Notes: generated from the letters alone by a model not told the origin. DNA of 64,000 nucleotides from Rhizobium phaseoli (GCF_010668805.1 NZ_WUFT01000001.1:496001-560000), one strand, 5' to 3'; shown: positions 44,009 to 52,699, counted from the first letter of the stretch. Numbers and translations are program-made.

Positions 44009-45066
44009 TGCGAACCGGGGAGGAGGTTCACCAGCGCGACAGTCGCAAGCAGGGCGGGATCGTTTGCGCCGGAAATTTCATTGTCGATCGCGTCCACACC
44101 CTGTCCTATTGGCCCGAACAGGGCAATCTCGCACATATTCTGCACCAGGATCTGGGCGTCGGAGGCGGGGCTGCCAATGTCGTCACCGATCTGGCCTCGC
44201 TGGGATTTCCCGGAAGACTGGCGGCGGCGGGATGCATCGGTGCCGATCCGGACGGAGAGATCGTCAAGGCCAGGCTTGCGATGGCCGGCGTCGATGTCGA
44301 TGGTCTCACAGCGCTCGCCGACCGGGTGACGGCGCATACGCATGTGATGAATGTGCCCGGCCAGAACCGGACCTTCTTCTATCATGGCGGCGCCAACGAT
44401 GCCGTCACGGACAGACTCATTTCACCCGCGACCTTCGCCAAGGCCGGCTATCGGCTGTTCTATCTCGGTTATCTCATGCTGTTGCCGGCTCTCGACCGAA
44501 TTGGCTCAGATGGTCTTTCGGGCGCCTCGCGCCTGCTCGAAGCCGCGCGCCATGCCGGGCTTACGACCTGCGTCGATTTCGTCTCCAGTGAAGACCCGGA
44601 ATTTGCGGCCAAGGTCGGCGTCGCTCTGCCCTTCTGCGACTTCCTGATTATCAACGAGATGGAGGCGGGTCGGGCAACCGGCACTATCGTTCGCGATGCG
44701 AAGGGAGAGTTGATCGAGGCGGAGCTTTTGAAGGCGGGCGAGCGCCTGCTTGCCGCAGGCGTCACCAAGGGAGCGATCATCCACGCGCCGGAGATCTGCC
44801 TCTGGTTCTCGCCCGGCGCTGCCCCGATCCTGACGCGGTCAAGAGCCGTCGATCCCCATGACATCGTCAGCACTGTCGGCGCGGGAGACGCCTTCTGCGC
44901 CGCCGTGCTCTACGGCCTGCATGAGGACTGGCCTGTCGAACATATCTGCGCCGTCGCCCACGCTGCGGCTGCGTATTGCCTGACGGGCGCGACGGCCACC
45001 GACGGCATCCCCGACATGTCTGTGCTTCTGCGGGATGCGAGGGAGACGAACCCGGAATCCGCTTAA
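44008..45066 (+). CDS. PfkB-family carbohydrate kinase
   Basis: A 352-residue ribokinase-family protein: CAGNFIVDRVHTLSYWPEQG, GVGGGAANVVTDLASLGFPG substrate loop, and the catalytic VSTVGAGDAFCAAVLYGLHE (about 288-307). It probably phosphorylates the ketose made by the isomerase or dehydrogenases of this operon. Only about 30 percent similar by eye to the kinase at 37386, so a different substrate is likely. Its ATG overlaps the isomerase stop. Confidence 0.86.
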   Translation: MRTGEEVHQRDSRKQGGIVCAGNFIVDRVHTLSYWPEQGNLAHILHQDLGVGGGAANVVTDLASLGFPGRLAAAGCIGADPDGEIVKARLAMAGVDVDGLTALADRVTAHTHVMNVPGQNRTFFYHGGANDAVTDRLISPATFAKAGYRLFYLGYLMLLPALDRIGSDGLSGASRLLEAARHAGLTTCVDFVSSEDPEFAAKVGVALPFCDFLIINEMEAGRATGTIVRDAKGELIEAELLKAGERLLAAGVTKGAIIHAPEICLWFSPGAAPILTRSRAVDPHDIVSTVGAGDAFCAAVLYGLHEDWPVEHICAVAHAAAAYCLTGATATDGIPDMSVLLRDARETNPESA

Positions 45067-45131
45067 GCCCATCGAAATCGCCTGAGAATCGGCGGTTCCG
45101 ATCGCCATTCAGTCAAAAGGGAGGAGCAAAC

Positions 45132-45206
45132 ATGAAGCTATCCATTATGGCCACCGCGCACCGCACCTTTGCCGGTTTGGATGCGATCAGGGAGGCCGCG
45201 CGATGA
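45132..45206 (+). CDS. 24-codon minigene coupled to the SDR gene
   Basis: MKLSIMATAHRTFAGLDAIR plus four residues, preceded by a strong GGGAGGAG ribosome site and ending in a TGA that overlaps the ATG of the next gene. It could be a leader peptide that couples translation, or the N-terminal remnant of a deleted sugar isomerase-type gene whose start region is kept. It is too short to be an enzyme. Confidence 0.4.
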   Translation: MKLSIMATAHRTFAGLDAIREAAR

Positions 45207-45991
45207 CATATACAGAAAGCACGCGGCTCTCCGGCAAGGTGGCATTGGTCACGGGAGGCGCCAGCGGCATTGGCAAAGCGGTCTGCGAACGCTTCGCCGC
45301 TGATGGCGCCAAGGTTGTCGTCGCAGATCTCGACGGTGAACGTTGCGCGCGGGTGGCGCAGGCGATCGGCGCTGATGCCTGGGGTGTGGAACTTGATGTG
45401 ACCAGCCAGGACAGCATCGAAGAAGCCGTGCGCTTTGCCATCGCCGCCGCCGGTAATATCGACATCCTGGTCAACGCCGCCGGCATTTACGAGGTCGAGT
45501 CGATCCTGGAAATATCCCGGGAGCGGACAGCGAAGGTGTTTCAGGTCAATATCGAAGGTGTGATCTTCATGACACAGGCCGTTGCCCGGCACATGGTGGA
45601 GAGAGGCGCAGGTGGACGCATCATTAATTTCTCCTCCCAGGCAGGCCGTCGCGGCGAAGGACCGGCGGTGGCTTACTGCGCTTCCAAGGCGGCGGTCATC
45701 AGCATCACGCAAAGCTGCGCCCTGGAGCTGATCCGCTACGGCATCAACGTCAACGCCATCGCTCCCGGCGTCGTCGATACGCCGATGTGGGACGTCGTCG
45801 ATGCAAAACTCGGCAGCCGGGAAGGTTTAAAGCCCGGCGAGGTGAAGGCCCGCGTGGCCGCCGCCGTCCCCGCCGGACGATTTGGTGCCGCTGAGGAACA
45901 GGCTGCCATGGCAGCCTTCCTGGCCGGGCCTGATGCAGCCTACATCGTGGCACAGTGCTACAATGTCGATGGCGGCAATGTCATGAGCTGA
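45203..45991 (+). CDS. SDR dehydrogenase resembling sorbitol dehydrogenase (SmoS)
   Basis: A 262-residue short-chain dehydrogenase: LVTGGASGIGKAV, LVNAAGIYEVESILEISRER, catalytic Ser in NFSSQAGRRGEG and the Tyr-x3-Lys in YCASKAAVISITQS, then GINVNAIAPGVVDTPMWDVV and the C-terminal YIVAQCYNVDGGNVMS. The QAGRRGE and VAQ-x-YNVDGGN-x-MS segments match Rhodobacter SmoS, which oxidises D-glucitol to D-fructose and also galactitol to tagatose. Translation start overlaps the stop of the 24-codon minigene; its own ribosome site is AGGGAGG inside that minigene. Confidence 0.9.
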   Translation: MTYTESTRLSGKVALVTGGASGIGKAVCERFAADGAKVVVADLDGERCARVAQAIGADAWGVELDVTSQDSIEEAVRFAIAAAGNIDILVNAAGIYEVESILEISRERTAKVFQVNIEGVIFMTQAVARHMVERGAGGRIINFSSQAGRRGEGPAVAYCASKAAVISITQSCALELIRYGINVNAIAPGVVDTPMWDVVDAKLGSREGLKPGEVKARVAAAVPAGRFGAAEEQAAMAAFLAGPDAAYIVAQCYNVDGGNVMS

Positions 45992-46058
45992 GCGCTTGAG
46001 CCGTGCCGGATGGCTTGGTCACTGCGAAGCAATCGAACTTGAGGTCTGGAGGAGTGGA

Positions 46059-47069
46059 ATGAGGGCTGTACGCTTGGAGTCGATCGGGTCATTGACCATG
46101 CGCAGCGTCGAGAAACCGGCTGCCGGGCCTGGCGAGGTGCTTGTCCGGGTCGCGGCGGCAGGCATCTGCGGTTCCGATCGTCACATGTACAAGGGCGAAT
46201 ATCCGACGTCTATCCCCGTCACCATGGGCCACGAATTTTGCGGCATAGTGGAAGAGATCGGCGAGGGTGTCGCCCGGTTCACCGGCGGCGAACTGGTGAC
46301 GGTCGACCCGAATATCGCCTGCGGCACCTGTTCGGCCTGTGCGCAGGCGCGGCCGAATCTATGCGAGAGCCTGACTGCAATCGGCGTGACGCGGGATGGC
46401 GGCTTTGCGGAATATGTCACGGTGCCGCAGGCGCAAGCCTTCCTGCTGCCGGCCGATCTCGATCCCGTTCACGGCGCTTTCTGTGAACCGCTGGCCTGCT
46501 GTATCCACGCCATCGACAAGGCAAAGATCCGTCCGGGCGACAGCGTCGCCATCCTCGGCGGCGGCGTGATCGGCCTCTTGATGGTGCAACTGGCCCGCCT
46601 GGCTGGGGCAGGGAAGGTCATTTTGATCACGCGCCAGCAAACGAGACGCCAAACCGCTCTGTGCCTGGGGGCCACCCACGCCTTTGACCCGGCCTCTTCG
46701 GACACGATCGCGTCTGTTCGGGAGGTCACCAAAGGCGGCGCAGACGTGGTCATCGAGTGCGCCGGCGTGAGCGACACGCTGCAAAGCGGTCTGAGGATGG
46801 CGCGGCGCGGCGGCACCTTTGTGCTTTTCGGGGTGACGCCGGCAGGTGTCGAGGTGCCGGTTCTGCCCTTCGATCTGCTGATCAATGAAATCGACATAAA
46901 GCCGGCCTACCTCAACCCCTTCACACATTCGCGCGCTGCGGCACTGGTGGCAAACGGGGCATTGGAACTGGACGCATTGATCACCAAAACCATAGGTCTC
47001 GAAGAGGTCGCCGACGTGGTCGGCAACGCGCCATCGCCGGGCGAGATCAAGGTGATCGTCCGGCCCTAA
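46059..47069 (+). CDS. Zinc-dependent alcohol/polyol dehydrogenase
   Basis: A 336-residue medium-chain dehydrogenase. Catalytic zinc ligands are in ICGSDRHMYKGEYP (Cys) and MGHEFCGIVEEIG (His-Glu); the structural zinc loop has four Cys in ACGTCSACAQARPNLC; the NAD fold shows AILGGGVIGLLMVQLARLAG. Members oxidise polyols such as sorbitol, L-threonine or altritol. In Agrobacterium a PF00107 enzyme beside tagatose kinase oxidises D-altritol to D-tagatose, which is a candidate here. ATG at 46059 after GGAGG; the frame upstream to 45996 is not coding. Overlaps the convergent LacI gene by 4 bp. Confidence 0.9.
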   Translation: MRAVRLESIGSLTMRSVEKPAAGPGEVLVRVAAAGICGSDRHMYKGEYPTSIPVTMGHEFCGIVEEIGEGVARFTGGELVTVDPNIACGTCSACAQARPNLCESLTAIGVTRDGGFAEYVTVPQAQAFLLPADLDPVHGAFCEPLACCIHAIDKAKIRPGDSVAILGGGVIGLLMVQLARLAGAGKVILITRQQTRRQTALCLGATHAFDPASSDTIASVREVTKGGADVVIECAGVSDTLQSGLRMARRGGTFVLFGVTPAGVEVPVLPFDLLINEIDIKPAYLNPFTHSRAAALVANGALELDALITKTIGLEEVADVVGNAPSPGEIKVIVRP

Positions 47070-48100
47070 AGCGGGTTTTTTGCGCTGCGGACGGGGCCGG
47101 TGGAATCGCGCGTAATCAGCGTCACCGGCACTTTGACGATCGCCCCCTGTCGAGATCCGTCCGCTGTTTGCTGTTCTAAAATCAGCGCTTCCAGCAGCCG
47201 TGCTGCCTGCTGTCCGACATTGCGGATCGGCTGCGCGACGGTTGTCAGCCGTGGGAAGACGTAGGCTGCCTCCGGCAGGTCGTCGAAGCCGACGACCGAA
47301 TAATCGTTCGGAACGGAAAATCCGCGGTCCTGGATCGCATGAATTGCCGCAATCGCCGAAATATCGGTGGTGCCGATGATCGCGGTGATTTCAGGCCGAG
47401 ACGCCAGCAATTCGTGCGCCAGCCGGTAGGTCTCGGCAAAGCTGTGCTCTTCCGCCATCGCCACGGCGGCAGGCGTGATGCCGTCTTTCGCCATTTCCGC
47501 CGTGATGCCCTGGAGGCGGAGCTGGATAGGCTGACTATGTGCTGGCGCCCCGACGATGGCGATCGCCCGGTGGCCGAGGCCGATCAGATGGCGCGCCATC
47601 AGCCGCCCGCCATCCTCATGATCGGCCATCACCGCGTCGTCGGCGATGCCCTTCAGCTCGCGGTCAATGGCGATGATTGGAATGCGCGCATCCCGCAGTG
47701 CCCCGAAATGCTCGATGCTGCCGAAAGCGCTTGCAACGATGACCCCATCGACGCGCTGGGCGAGCAGCATGGAGATATAGCGTGCCTCGTGATTGATATT
47801 TTCCGCCGTGCTGCAGATCAGCGTCTGATACCCGTGCTGAAACAATTCCTGTTCGATGGCATGGGCGAGGATGCCGAAGAACGGCACGTCAATCGACGGC
47901 AGCATCAATCCGATCATCCGGCTTGGTGCACCGCGCAGCATACGGGCGCCCTTGCTGGGTGTGTAGTTCAGTGTTCGGATAGCCGCCTCGACGCGGTCCC
48001 TGAGCTCGGGCGAAGCGTAACCACTATTGTTGAGCACACGCGAGACCGAAGAGACCGACGTTCCCGCGAGTTTAGCGATATGTCTGATGCTGGTCGTCAC
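47066..48100 (-). CDS. LacI-family transcriptional regulator
   Basis: A 344-residue LacI/GalR regulator: N-terminal HTH IRHIAKLAGTSVSSVSRVLN, hinge helix with the Leu that inserts at the central CpG (KGARMLRG), then a periplasmic-binding-type ligand domain (GLMLPSIDVPFFGILAHAIE, VDGVIVASAF, AIIGTTDISA, DYSVVGFDDLP). It is the natural ligand-releasable repressor for the two CG-centred operators at 41.25-41.32 kb. No equally good operator was seen upstream of its own gene. Confidence 0.93.
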   Translation of the reverse strand: MTTSIRHIAKLAGTSVSSVSRVLNNSGYASPELRDRVEAAIRTLNYTPSKGARMLRGAPSRMIGLMLPSIDVPFFGILAHAIEQELFQHGYQTLICSTAENINHEARYISMLLAQRVDGVIVASAFGSIEHFGALRDARIPIIAIDRELKGIADDAVMADHEDGGRLMARHLIGLGHRAIAIVGAPAHSQPIQLRLQGITAEMAKDGITPAAVAMAEEHSFAETYRLAHELLASRPEITAIIGTTDISAIAAIHAIQDRGFSVPNDYSVVGFDDLPEAAYVFPRLTTVAQPIRNVGQQAARLLEALILEQQTADGSRQGAIVKVPVTLITRDSTGPVRSAKNPL

Positions 48101-48257
48101 GTGCTCGCATTTCTCTTTCTCGACAGCGCAAACGTCTTTTCAGATGCTGTAGCACTTTGAATGCTGCACAACTTATCCTTAAATCGACTCCGATCTAAGG
48201 AATTCCTACGCCACAACCAAGCTTTCGAATATATGGCTATTCGGACATGGACACCTG

Positions 48258-48908
48258 ATGAACGACACAGTCCTCCTTTTTCACGGCATTGCCCGAACGA
48301 AGAAAAGCATGGAGAAGCTCGCCGTCTTCCTGTCCGGCAACGGTTATCGGATTGTGAATGTCGGTTACCCCTCCACCAAGTTTTCGATCAGCGACCTCGT
48401 CGACATCGTTCGACCGCAGATCGACGCCGCTGCGAAGGAAGCAGGCAACGGCCGTCTTCATTTTGTCGGTTATTCGATGGGTGGGCTGCTCATCCGCGCT
48501 TTTCTCAGGAACGACCGCCCGCCCAACCTTGGAAGAGTGGTCATGGTGGGAACACCGAACAACGGCAGTCAGATTGCCGATTTCCTCAAGGCCTGGCCGC
48601 TATACAGGAAGTTCTATGGACCGGCGGGGCAGCAGCTGACGACCGATCAAACCGCAATGAGCGAGCTGTTCGGCACCGTCAATTACGAACTTGGCATCAT
48701 CGCAGGCAATAGGACCATTGACCCGGTCTCTTCCCTAATCATCGGCCTCAGGGTTCCGAACGATGGCAAGGTTTCGGTAGAGAGCCCGCGTCTCGACGGC
48801 GCGGCGGCGCATATCGTCATTCCCGCCAACCACACTTTCTTACCCGTCAACAAGACCATGTGGAGCCAAGCCCTTTCGTTTCTGCAAGATGGGCGCTTCG
48901 TAAGCTGA
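48258..48908 (+). CDS. Alpha/beta hydrolase (lipase/esterase-like)
   Basis: A 216-residue hydrolase: VLLFHGIARTKKSM (oxyanion-hole His-Gly), the nucleophile elbow GYSMGGLLIRAFL (Ser near 75), MVGTPNNGSQ, and late residues NDGKVSVES and NHTFLPVN that can supply the Asp and His of a triad. The pattern is of PGAP1/lipase class 2-like esterases; no signal peptide, so cytoplasmic. Short for the family but complete. Monocistronic, divergent from lacI; unrelated to the polyol operon by type. Confidence 0.82.
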   Translation: MNDTVLLFHGIARTKKSMEKLAVFLSGNGYRIVNVGYPSTKFSISDLVDIVRPQIDAAAKEAGNGRLHFVGYSMGGLLIRAFLRNDRPPNLGRVVMVGTPNNGSQIADFLKAWPLYRKFYGPAGQQLTTDQTAMSELFGTVNYELGIIAGNRTIDPVSSLIIGLRVPNDGKVSVESPRLDGAAAHIVIPANHTFLPVNKTMWSQALSFLQDGRFVS

Positions 48909-49008
48909 CACGGGATGTGATCGGGAGTAGATGATTTCCGAATATTCAAACATCCGCCACACCTCCTCTGCTTAAATCCCCGCTGCATCGCTATCGAAGG
49001 AAAATGCC

Positions 49009-50154
49009 ATGCCCGCCATCCTGCGAAAGAAAATTCACGGCGCCGCGACAAGGGGGCAGGTCATCGACGGGGCCGACGATATCGGCGTCGCCTATCAGGT
49101 GTTTTCCGATACGGTGGTGGAGGACGTGATCGTCAAGAATTCGCCTCGCGGCTTCAAATTTCACAACGGCCAAAATCTCACCGTCAGGCGATGCGAAACG
49201 GAGAATGTCAGGGGCGACGGCATCTATCTCACGAAGACTGCGCATGTGTTGTTGGAGAACAACCGCATGGGCGAGGCGCCGGGCGAGGGCGCAGACTGCT
49301 GCCAGTTCGCCTACCAAAACAGTGACGACAATATCAGCTCCGATGTCACGATCCGCGGCAATCTTTTCCTTCAGTCGCCGACGAGCACATCCAACAAGGG
49401 TGCGCTGGTCTGCGACAAAACAAGACGGTACCTTGTCGAATACAACTTTATCGGCGGCAAGAATTTTTCCTTTTCGTCGATCGGCGATGATGCCGTCGTG
49501 CGCAGCAACATCATGCGCGACGGCAGGATGAATGATTATTCCTTCGGCTACGGCATCGGCGACAAGGCCGACCACAACGGCCACCACGTCTATGACAACT
49601 GGATCGAGAACACCAATCGCGGCATCAGCCTGAGCGGTTTTTCGGATCAGGAACAGGCATTTCGCAAAGACATCGATATCCACGACAACGTCATCAGCCA
49701 ATGCGACATTGCATTCTTCGCCAACCGTCCGTGGTCCGGGAGCTTCCGGCGCAACATATTCCTGCGCTGCGAGCAGGATATCGTTTTGAAGGGAAAGGGC
49801 AAAGCGACTGCGGGGGATATCGATGGCAATTATTTCAATGACGGCAGCTTCCTGAACGTCACCCCGCCGCCGCTTACCTTCAAGTCGGACGGAAAAGCGT
49901 CCGTTTCGTCTGGCCAATGGTCATCCGAGCCCGATGAGATCCGCATCCAGTGGCGGGACAAGGGGATCGATATTCCAGGCGCCAACCGGCCTTCCATCAC
50001 CGTTGCGCCCGGCATGGAACTGTCCTGCGTGCTGCTGGCCCGCAAGGCGCAGAATTGGATGCTGGCGATCGCCGAGACGGCCTATGACGACTTCACGCCG
50101 CGCGCATGGCAGGAGCAGAGGCTGCCTTGGCAGAAACGTTATCTCTCGATTTAA
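49009..50154 (+). CDS. Right-handed parallel beta-helix protein
   Basis: A 381-residue protein with repeated short strands carrying Asn/Asp turns (VTIRGNLFLQ, YLVEYNFIGG, HHVYDNWIENTNRGIS, IDIHDNVISQ, FRRNIFLR), the pattern of pectate-lyase-like or polysaccharide-modifying beta-helices. No signal peptide is visible, so it would be cytoplasmic or exported by another route. It ends with a small C-terminal domain (MELSCVLLARKAQNWMLA). Substrate unknown; the convergent O-antigen ligase-like gene suggests a role with surface polysaccharide. GAAGGAAAA precedes the ATG. Confidence 0.75.
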   Translation: MPAILRKKIHGAATRGQVIDGADDIGVAYQVFSDTVVEDVIVKNSPRGFKFHNGQNLTVRRCETENVRGDGIYLTKTAHVLLENNRMGEAPGEGADCCQFAYQNSDDNISSDVTIRGNLFLQSPTSTSNKGALVCDKTRRYLVEYNFIGGKNFSFSSIGDDAVVRSNIMRDGRMNDYSFGYGIGDKADHNGHHVYDNWIENTNRGISLSGFSDQEQAFRKDIDIHDNVISQCDIAFFANRPWSGSFRRNIFLRCEQDIVLKGKGKATAGDIDGNYFNDGSFLNVTPPPLTFKSDGKASVSSGQWSSEPDEIRIQWRDKGIDIPGANRPSITVAPGMELSCVLLARKAQNWMLAIAETAYDDFTPRAWQEQRLPWQKRYLSI

Positions 50155-50241
50155 AGCCTACCGTAGGCAACGCTGGAGCTTGGGCGCCTGCCGACGCCAT
50201 GCAAGCACCCAGGAGGCGCTCTAGACGTCGAGCCCTCCCCC

Positions 50242-51576
50242 TCAGGGCTGGTGTAGATTCCGGTTTGTCCGCAACCTGGGACGCAGTTCGGAGAGCGCCA
50301 TGACCATGTGGGGCCATAGAATGAACGGTGCCAGCATCATGCCTGCCTCGGTCATGGCTCCAAGCATGATGAGGATGATGATGGCAATCTCCTTCCGCCT
50401 GGCGCCGGATTCGGCCGGGTCGGCGTCGACGATGGTCATCTTCCTGAACAGGCGGGTCAGCAAAAACAAGCTCCATGCGGCAATGCCTGGAATGCCGATA
50501 TTCAGCGCTAACTCAAGATAGGTGTTGTGGGTCGAGCGGGCGTCGAAGGTAACCTTGACATATTGCTCCATGACCTCGGGCTGACGAAACATCGCAAAGC
50601 CATAACCGGTGAGGGGCCTATCCCATATCAATGGCAATAGCTGTTCCCAGATGTTGGTGCGGCCTGAGAAGGTAATGTCTTTGCCGAATGCTTCTGCAAC
50701 TGCCGAGGCCACCCCGAGATAAACGAAGCTGGCGCCGAAGCCGACGATCACGAACAGCAGGAAAACGACGAAGGAGCGAAACAGACGGTTCGGGTAGATG
50801 TGAATAATGCGAACGCCGTACAGCATCATGCTGCCGAACATCGTCAAGACGACAGCTGTCGAGGACTTCGTTGCCACAATCAAGGCGAGAAGGCAAAGCA
50901 TCGCAGCCCAGCGGATCAGGGTGCTGTAACGAAGCCGGCCGAGCTTCTCCGTCGATAGCAGGCAGACAAAGCTGACCGAGCAAAACTGCCCCAACGTGTT
51001 TTTATGATAAAAAGCACCTTTGACCATGCCGGCGTAGCTGCCACGCATGATGGCGAATTGTGGGAATGCGACTGTGTAGAGAACGTTGATAAATGCCGCC
51101 GCTATCGCAAAACGCCCGATTATCCGGAACGCTTCGACGTTGCCGTAGCGCGCACGGTACAGAAGAGGTGGGATTGCGAGAACGATGACCGCGGCCAATC
51201 CTTTCAAGGACGCGGCCTTGTCGATGGAGAAGACTATTGATGTCAGGCACGAAATGCCGACAACGACGATGAACGGTGAAATCCGTGAAAAGACCCGCAG
51301 GAACTGCTTTTGCTCCAACAGAAAATACAAGCCTGACAAAGGAATAAGGCTGTAGAGCAAGAGCTTCATCGGCAGTGGATCGACAAAGGCGCCGTCTTCG
51401 AAGTTTGCGGGCAGGCCGTACCACATGCTTGTGGCTCGCCAAAGAGCAGCATAAAATGCTATCGTAAGAACAAGTTTTGCCAGCACATCGCGTCTGACGC
51501 GCCACCGCGGCACAGACTGCCGGTGGTAGCCCGCCGGATAGTGGTGTCTTGCTAAAGCTGCATCTTCTATCGTCAT
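50242..51576 (-). CDS. O-antigen ligase/Wzy-like polymerase (PF04932)
   Basis: A 444-residue protein with about eleven membrane segments. A large periplasmic loop near residues 300-360 contains FSGRTNIWEQLLPLI, YGFAMFRQPE and STHNTYLELALNIGIPG, the HN-x-YLE motif typical of the WaaL/Wzy polysaccharide ligase-polymerase family. It would transfer or polymerise surface glycan in the inner membrane. Start ATG at 51576 (another at 51579). It converges on the beta-helix gene with an 87-bp gap. No glycosyltransferases are adjacent. Confidence 0.85.
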   Translation of the reverse strand: MTIEDAALARHHYPAGYHRQSVPRWRVRRDVLAKLVLTIAFYAALWRATSMWYGLPANFEDGAFVDPLPMKLLLYSLIPLSGLYFLLEQKQFLRVFSRISPFIVVVGISCLTSIVFSIDKAASLKGLAAVIVLAIPPLLYRARYGNVEAFRIIGRFAIAAAFINVLYTVAFPQFAIMRGSYAGMVKGAFYHKNTLGQFCSVSFVCLLSTEKLGRLRYSTLIRWAAMLCLLALIVATKSSTAVVLTMFGSMMLYGVRIIHIYPNRLFRSFVVFLLFVIVGFGASFVYLGVASAVAEAFGKDITFSGRTNIWEQLLPLIWDRPLTGYGFAMFRQPEVMEQYVKVTFDARSTHNTYLELALNIGIPGIAAWSLFLLTRLFRKMTIVDADPAESGARRKEIAIIILIMLGAMTEAGMMLAPFILWPHMVMALSELRPRLRTNRNLHQP

Positions 51577-51579
51577 CAA

Positions 51580-51882
51580 AGGCTCATATAGATCAATCTG
51601 GAAAGCTCCGGCTGTTCGCCACGATCAAGGCATGCCGGTATTCGATTGAACGGAGCCAGGAACTGATTTTCTGCATTCCTCGCCTTCCGCTCGCGAAGAA
51701 CGAATTCGTTGGGGCCGTTTCGATAACGTCGTCCTAGCTTCGCAAACTGCCCGTTCCGGCGGGCGATACAGCCAGGGCAAGCCTGCCCAGTGGCCCAAAC
51801 CTGTTGAAGCGGCACGTCTCACTTCGCTATGCGGCGCGACTTTAAGCGAACTCATTGCCTGAATCCAGCCGATAAAATCACG
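51580..51882. other. 300-bp region with no clear gene
   Basis: Upstream of the O-antigen ligase-like gene and downstream of the broken Ku fragment. Open frames on both strands lack ribosome sites and family features. It presumably holds the ligase promoter and may include eroded sequence from the lost 3' part of the Ku gene. Confidence 0.4.
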
Positions 51883-52135
51883 TCATGATGTCGCGCCGTT
51901 TGACTGTCCGCCAAAGAGGAATTGTCTCGCGACAGATTTAAGGCACTCGTCGCGCTCGACGGGTTTGCCGGTCTCGCTGTCGACGAATTGCCGTTCCACC
52001 CGATGGCCGGTCCTGCGGTTGATGATGTTGAAGGAGATGCGTTCGGAGGAGGAAATGGCGGAGCCCGACGGCACAGGCAAGGTCGCCCACTTTCAGATGG
52101 CCTTTCAGCCTGCCCGCGCGGACATTCCATCCTCG
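51883..52135 (-). pseudogene. Broken N-terminal fragment of a Ku DNA-end-binding protein
   Basis: On the minus strand one frame reads [20 protein letters not shown] (52129 leftwards), matching the first strand of bacterial Ku; a shift of frame near 52065 then gives [20 protein letters not shown] and [14 protein letters not shown], again clear Ku sequence. After that the match is lost and a stop follows at 51883. The start codon is missing in frame and about 200 residues of Ku are absent. It is a frameshifted, truncated remnant of a non-homologous end-joining gene. Confidence 0.78.
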
Positions 52136-52142
52136 CTGCAGA

Positions 52143-52376
52143 TTAAAGCCGGCTGTTGCTCTTATCGGTTTCGATTTCCTGAAATGCCCAGCCGCCGCCA
52201 TCGGCTGCGGGATAGGCGAGCAGCGCGTCGCCATCGCCGATCTTCTGGCGTGACGCTGCGTCTTTGGCATGGACGATCGCCTCATCGGCCGTTGCATAGG
52301 TTTCCGAAAGCGTGTCGCCGAGCTTATAGGCCCAGCCATTGTCGTGCGGCACGACCTGATAGGTGATATCGGTCAT
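52143..52376 (-). CDS. DUF2188 domain protein
   Basis: A 77-residue protein: ITYQVVPHDNGWAYKLGDTL, then a charged helix ATADEAIVHAKDAASRQ, the pattern of DUF2188, small stress- or plasmid-associated proteins of unknown role. The ATG overlaps the stop of the upstream gene (4 bp), so they form a two-gene operon. The Ku remnant starts 8 bp after its stop in the same direction. Confidence 0.75.
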   Translation of the reverse strand: MTDITYQVVPHDNGWAYKLGDTLSETYATADEAIVHAKDAASRQKIGDGDALLAYPAADGGGWAFQEIETDKSNSRL

Positions 52377-52699
52377 TTCGGATCTCCTCTCTTTTCGTTT
52401 TCACGCAATTCCGAATGCAAACCGCTGCTGGAATTGCGCCTAGTTCCGATTTGGTTGCGCCGCTCGTCGAGGGCGATGATCTTCTCCAGCGAAGCGATAT
52501 CCTCGCTGGTGACGACAGGAACCGGATCGGCAGCGATCGCTTCCAGCACTTCCTTCGAGACGGCGCCGTTGCGGATCGCCCATTCCAGCGTTTCGCGCGT
52601 TTCCCGCTCGGCTTTCAGCTGCGCATAGAGCGCAACGATCAGCCGATCGCGGGCATCCATGCGCCCGCTTTGACGGTCCACGTTGCGGACATCAGGCAT
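52373..52699 (-). CDS. Conserved-type small protein of unknown function
   Basis: A 108-residue charged protein, mostly helical: RMDARDRLIVALYAQLKAER, TLEWAIRNGAVSKEVLEAI, then an acidic and finally polar tail. No signal peptide or known domain. It is translationally coupled to the DUF2188 gene. The start could instead be the internal ATG 13 codons in. Confidence 0.55.
   Translation of the reverse strand: MPDVRNVDRQSGRMDARDRLIVALYAQLKAERETRETLEWAIRNGAVSKEVLEAIAADPVPVVTSEDIASLEKIIALDERRNQIGTRRNSSSGLHSELRENEKRGDPK

Noticed and set aside
48101..48257. LacI autoregulatory operator
   Set aside because: An AAACGT core is present near 48130 but flanking half sites do not match the 41.3-kb operators.
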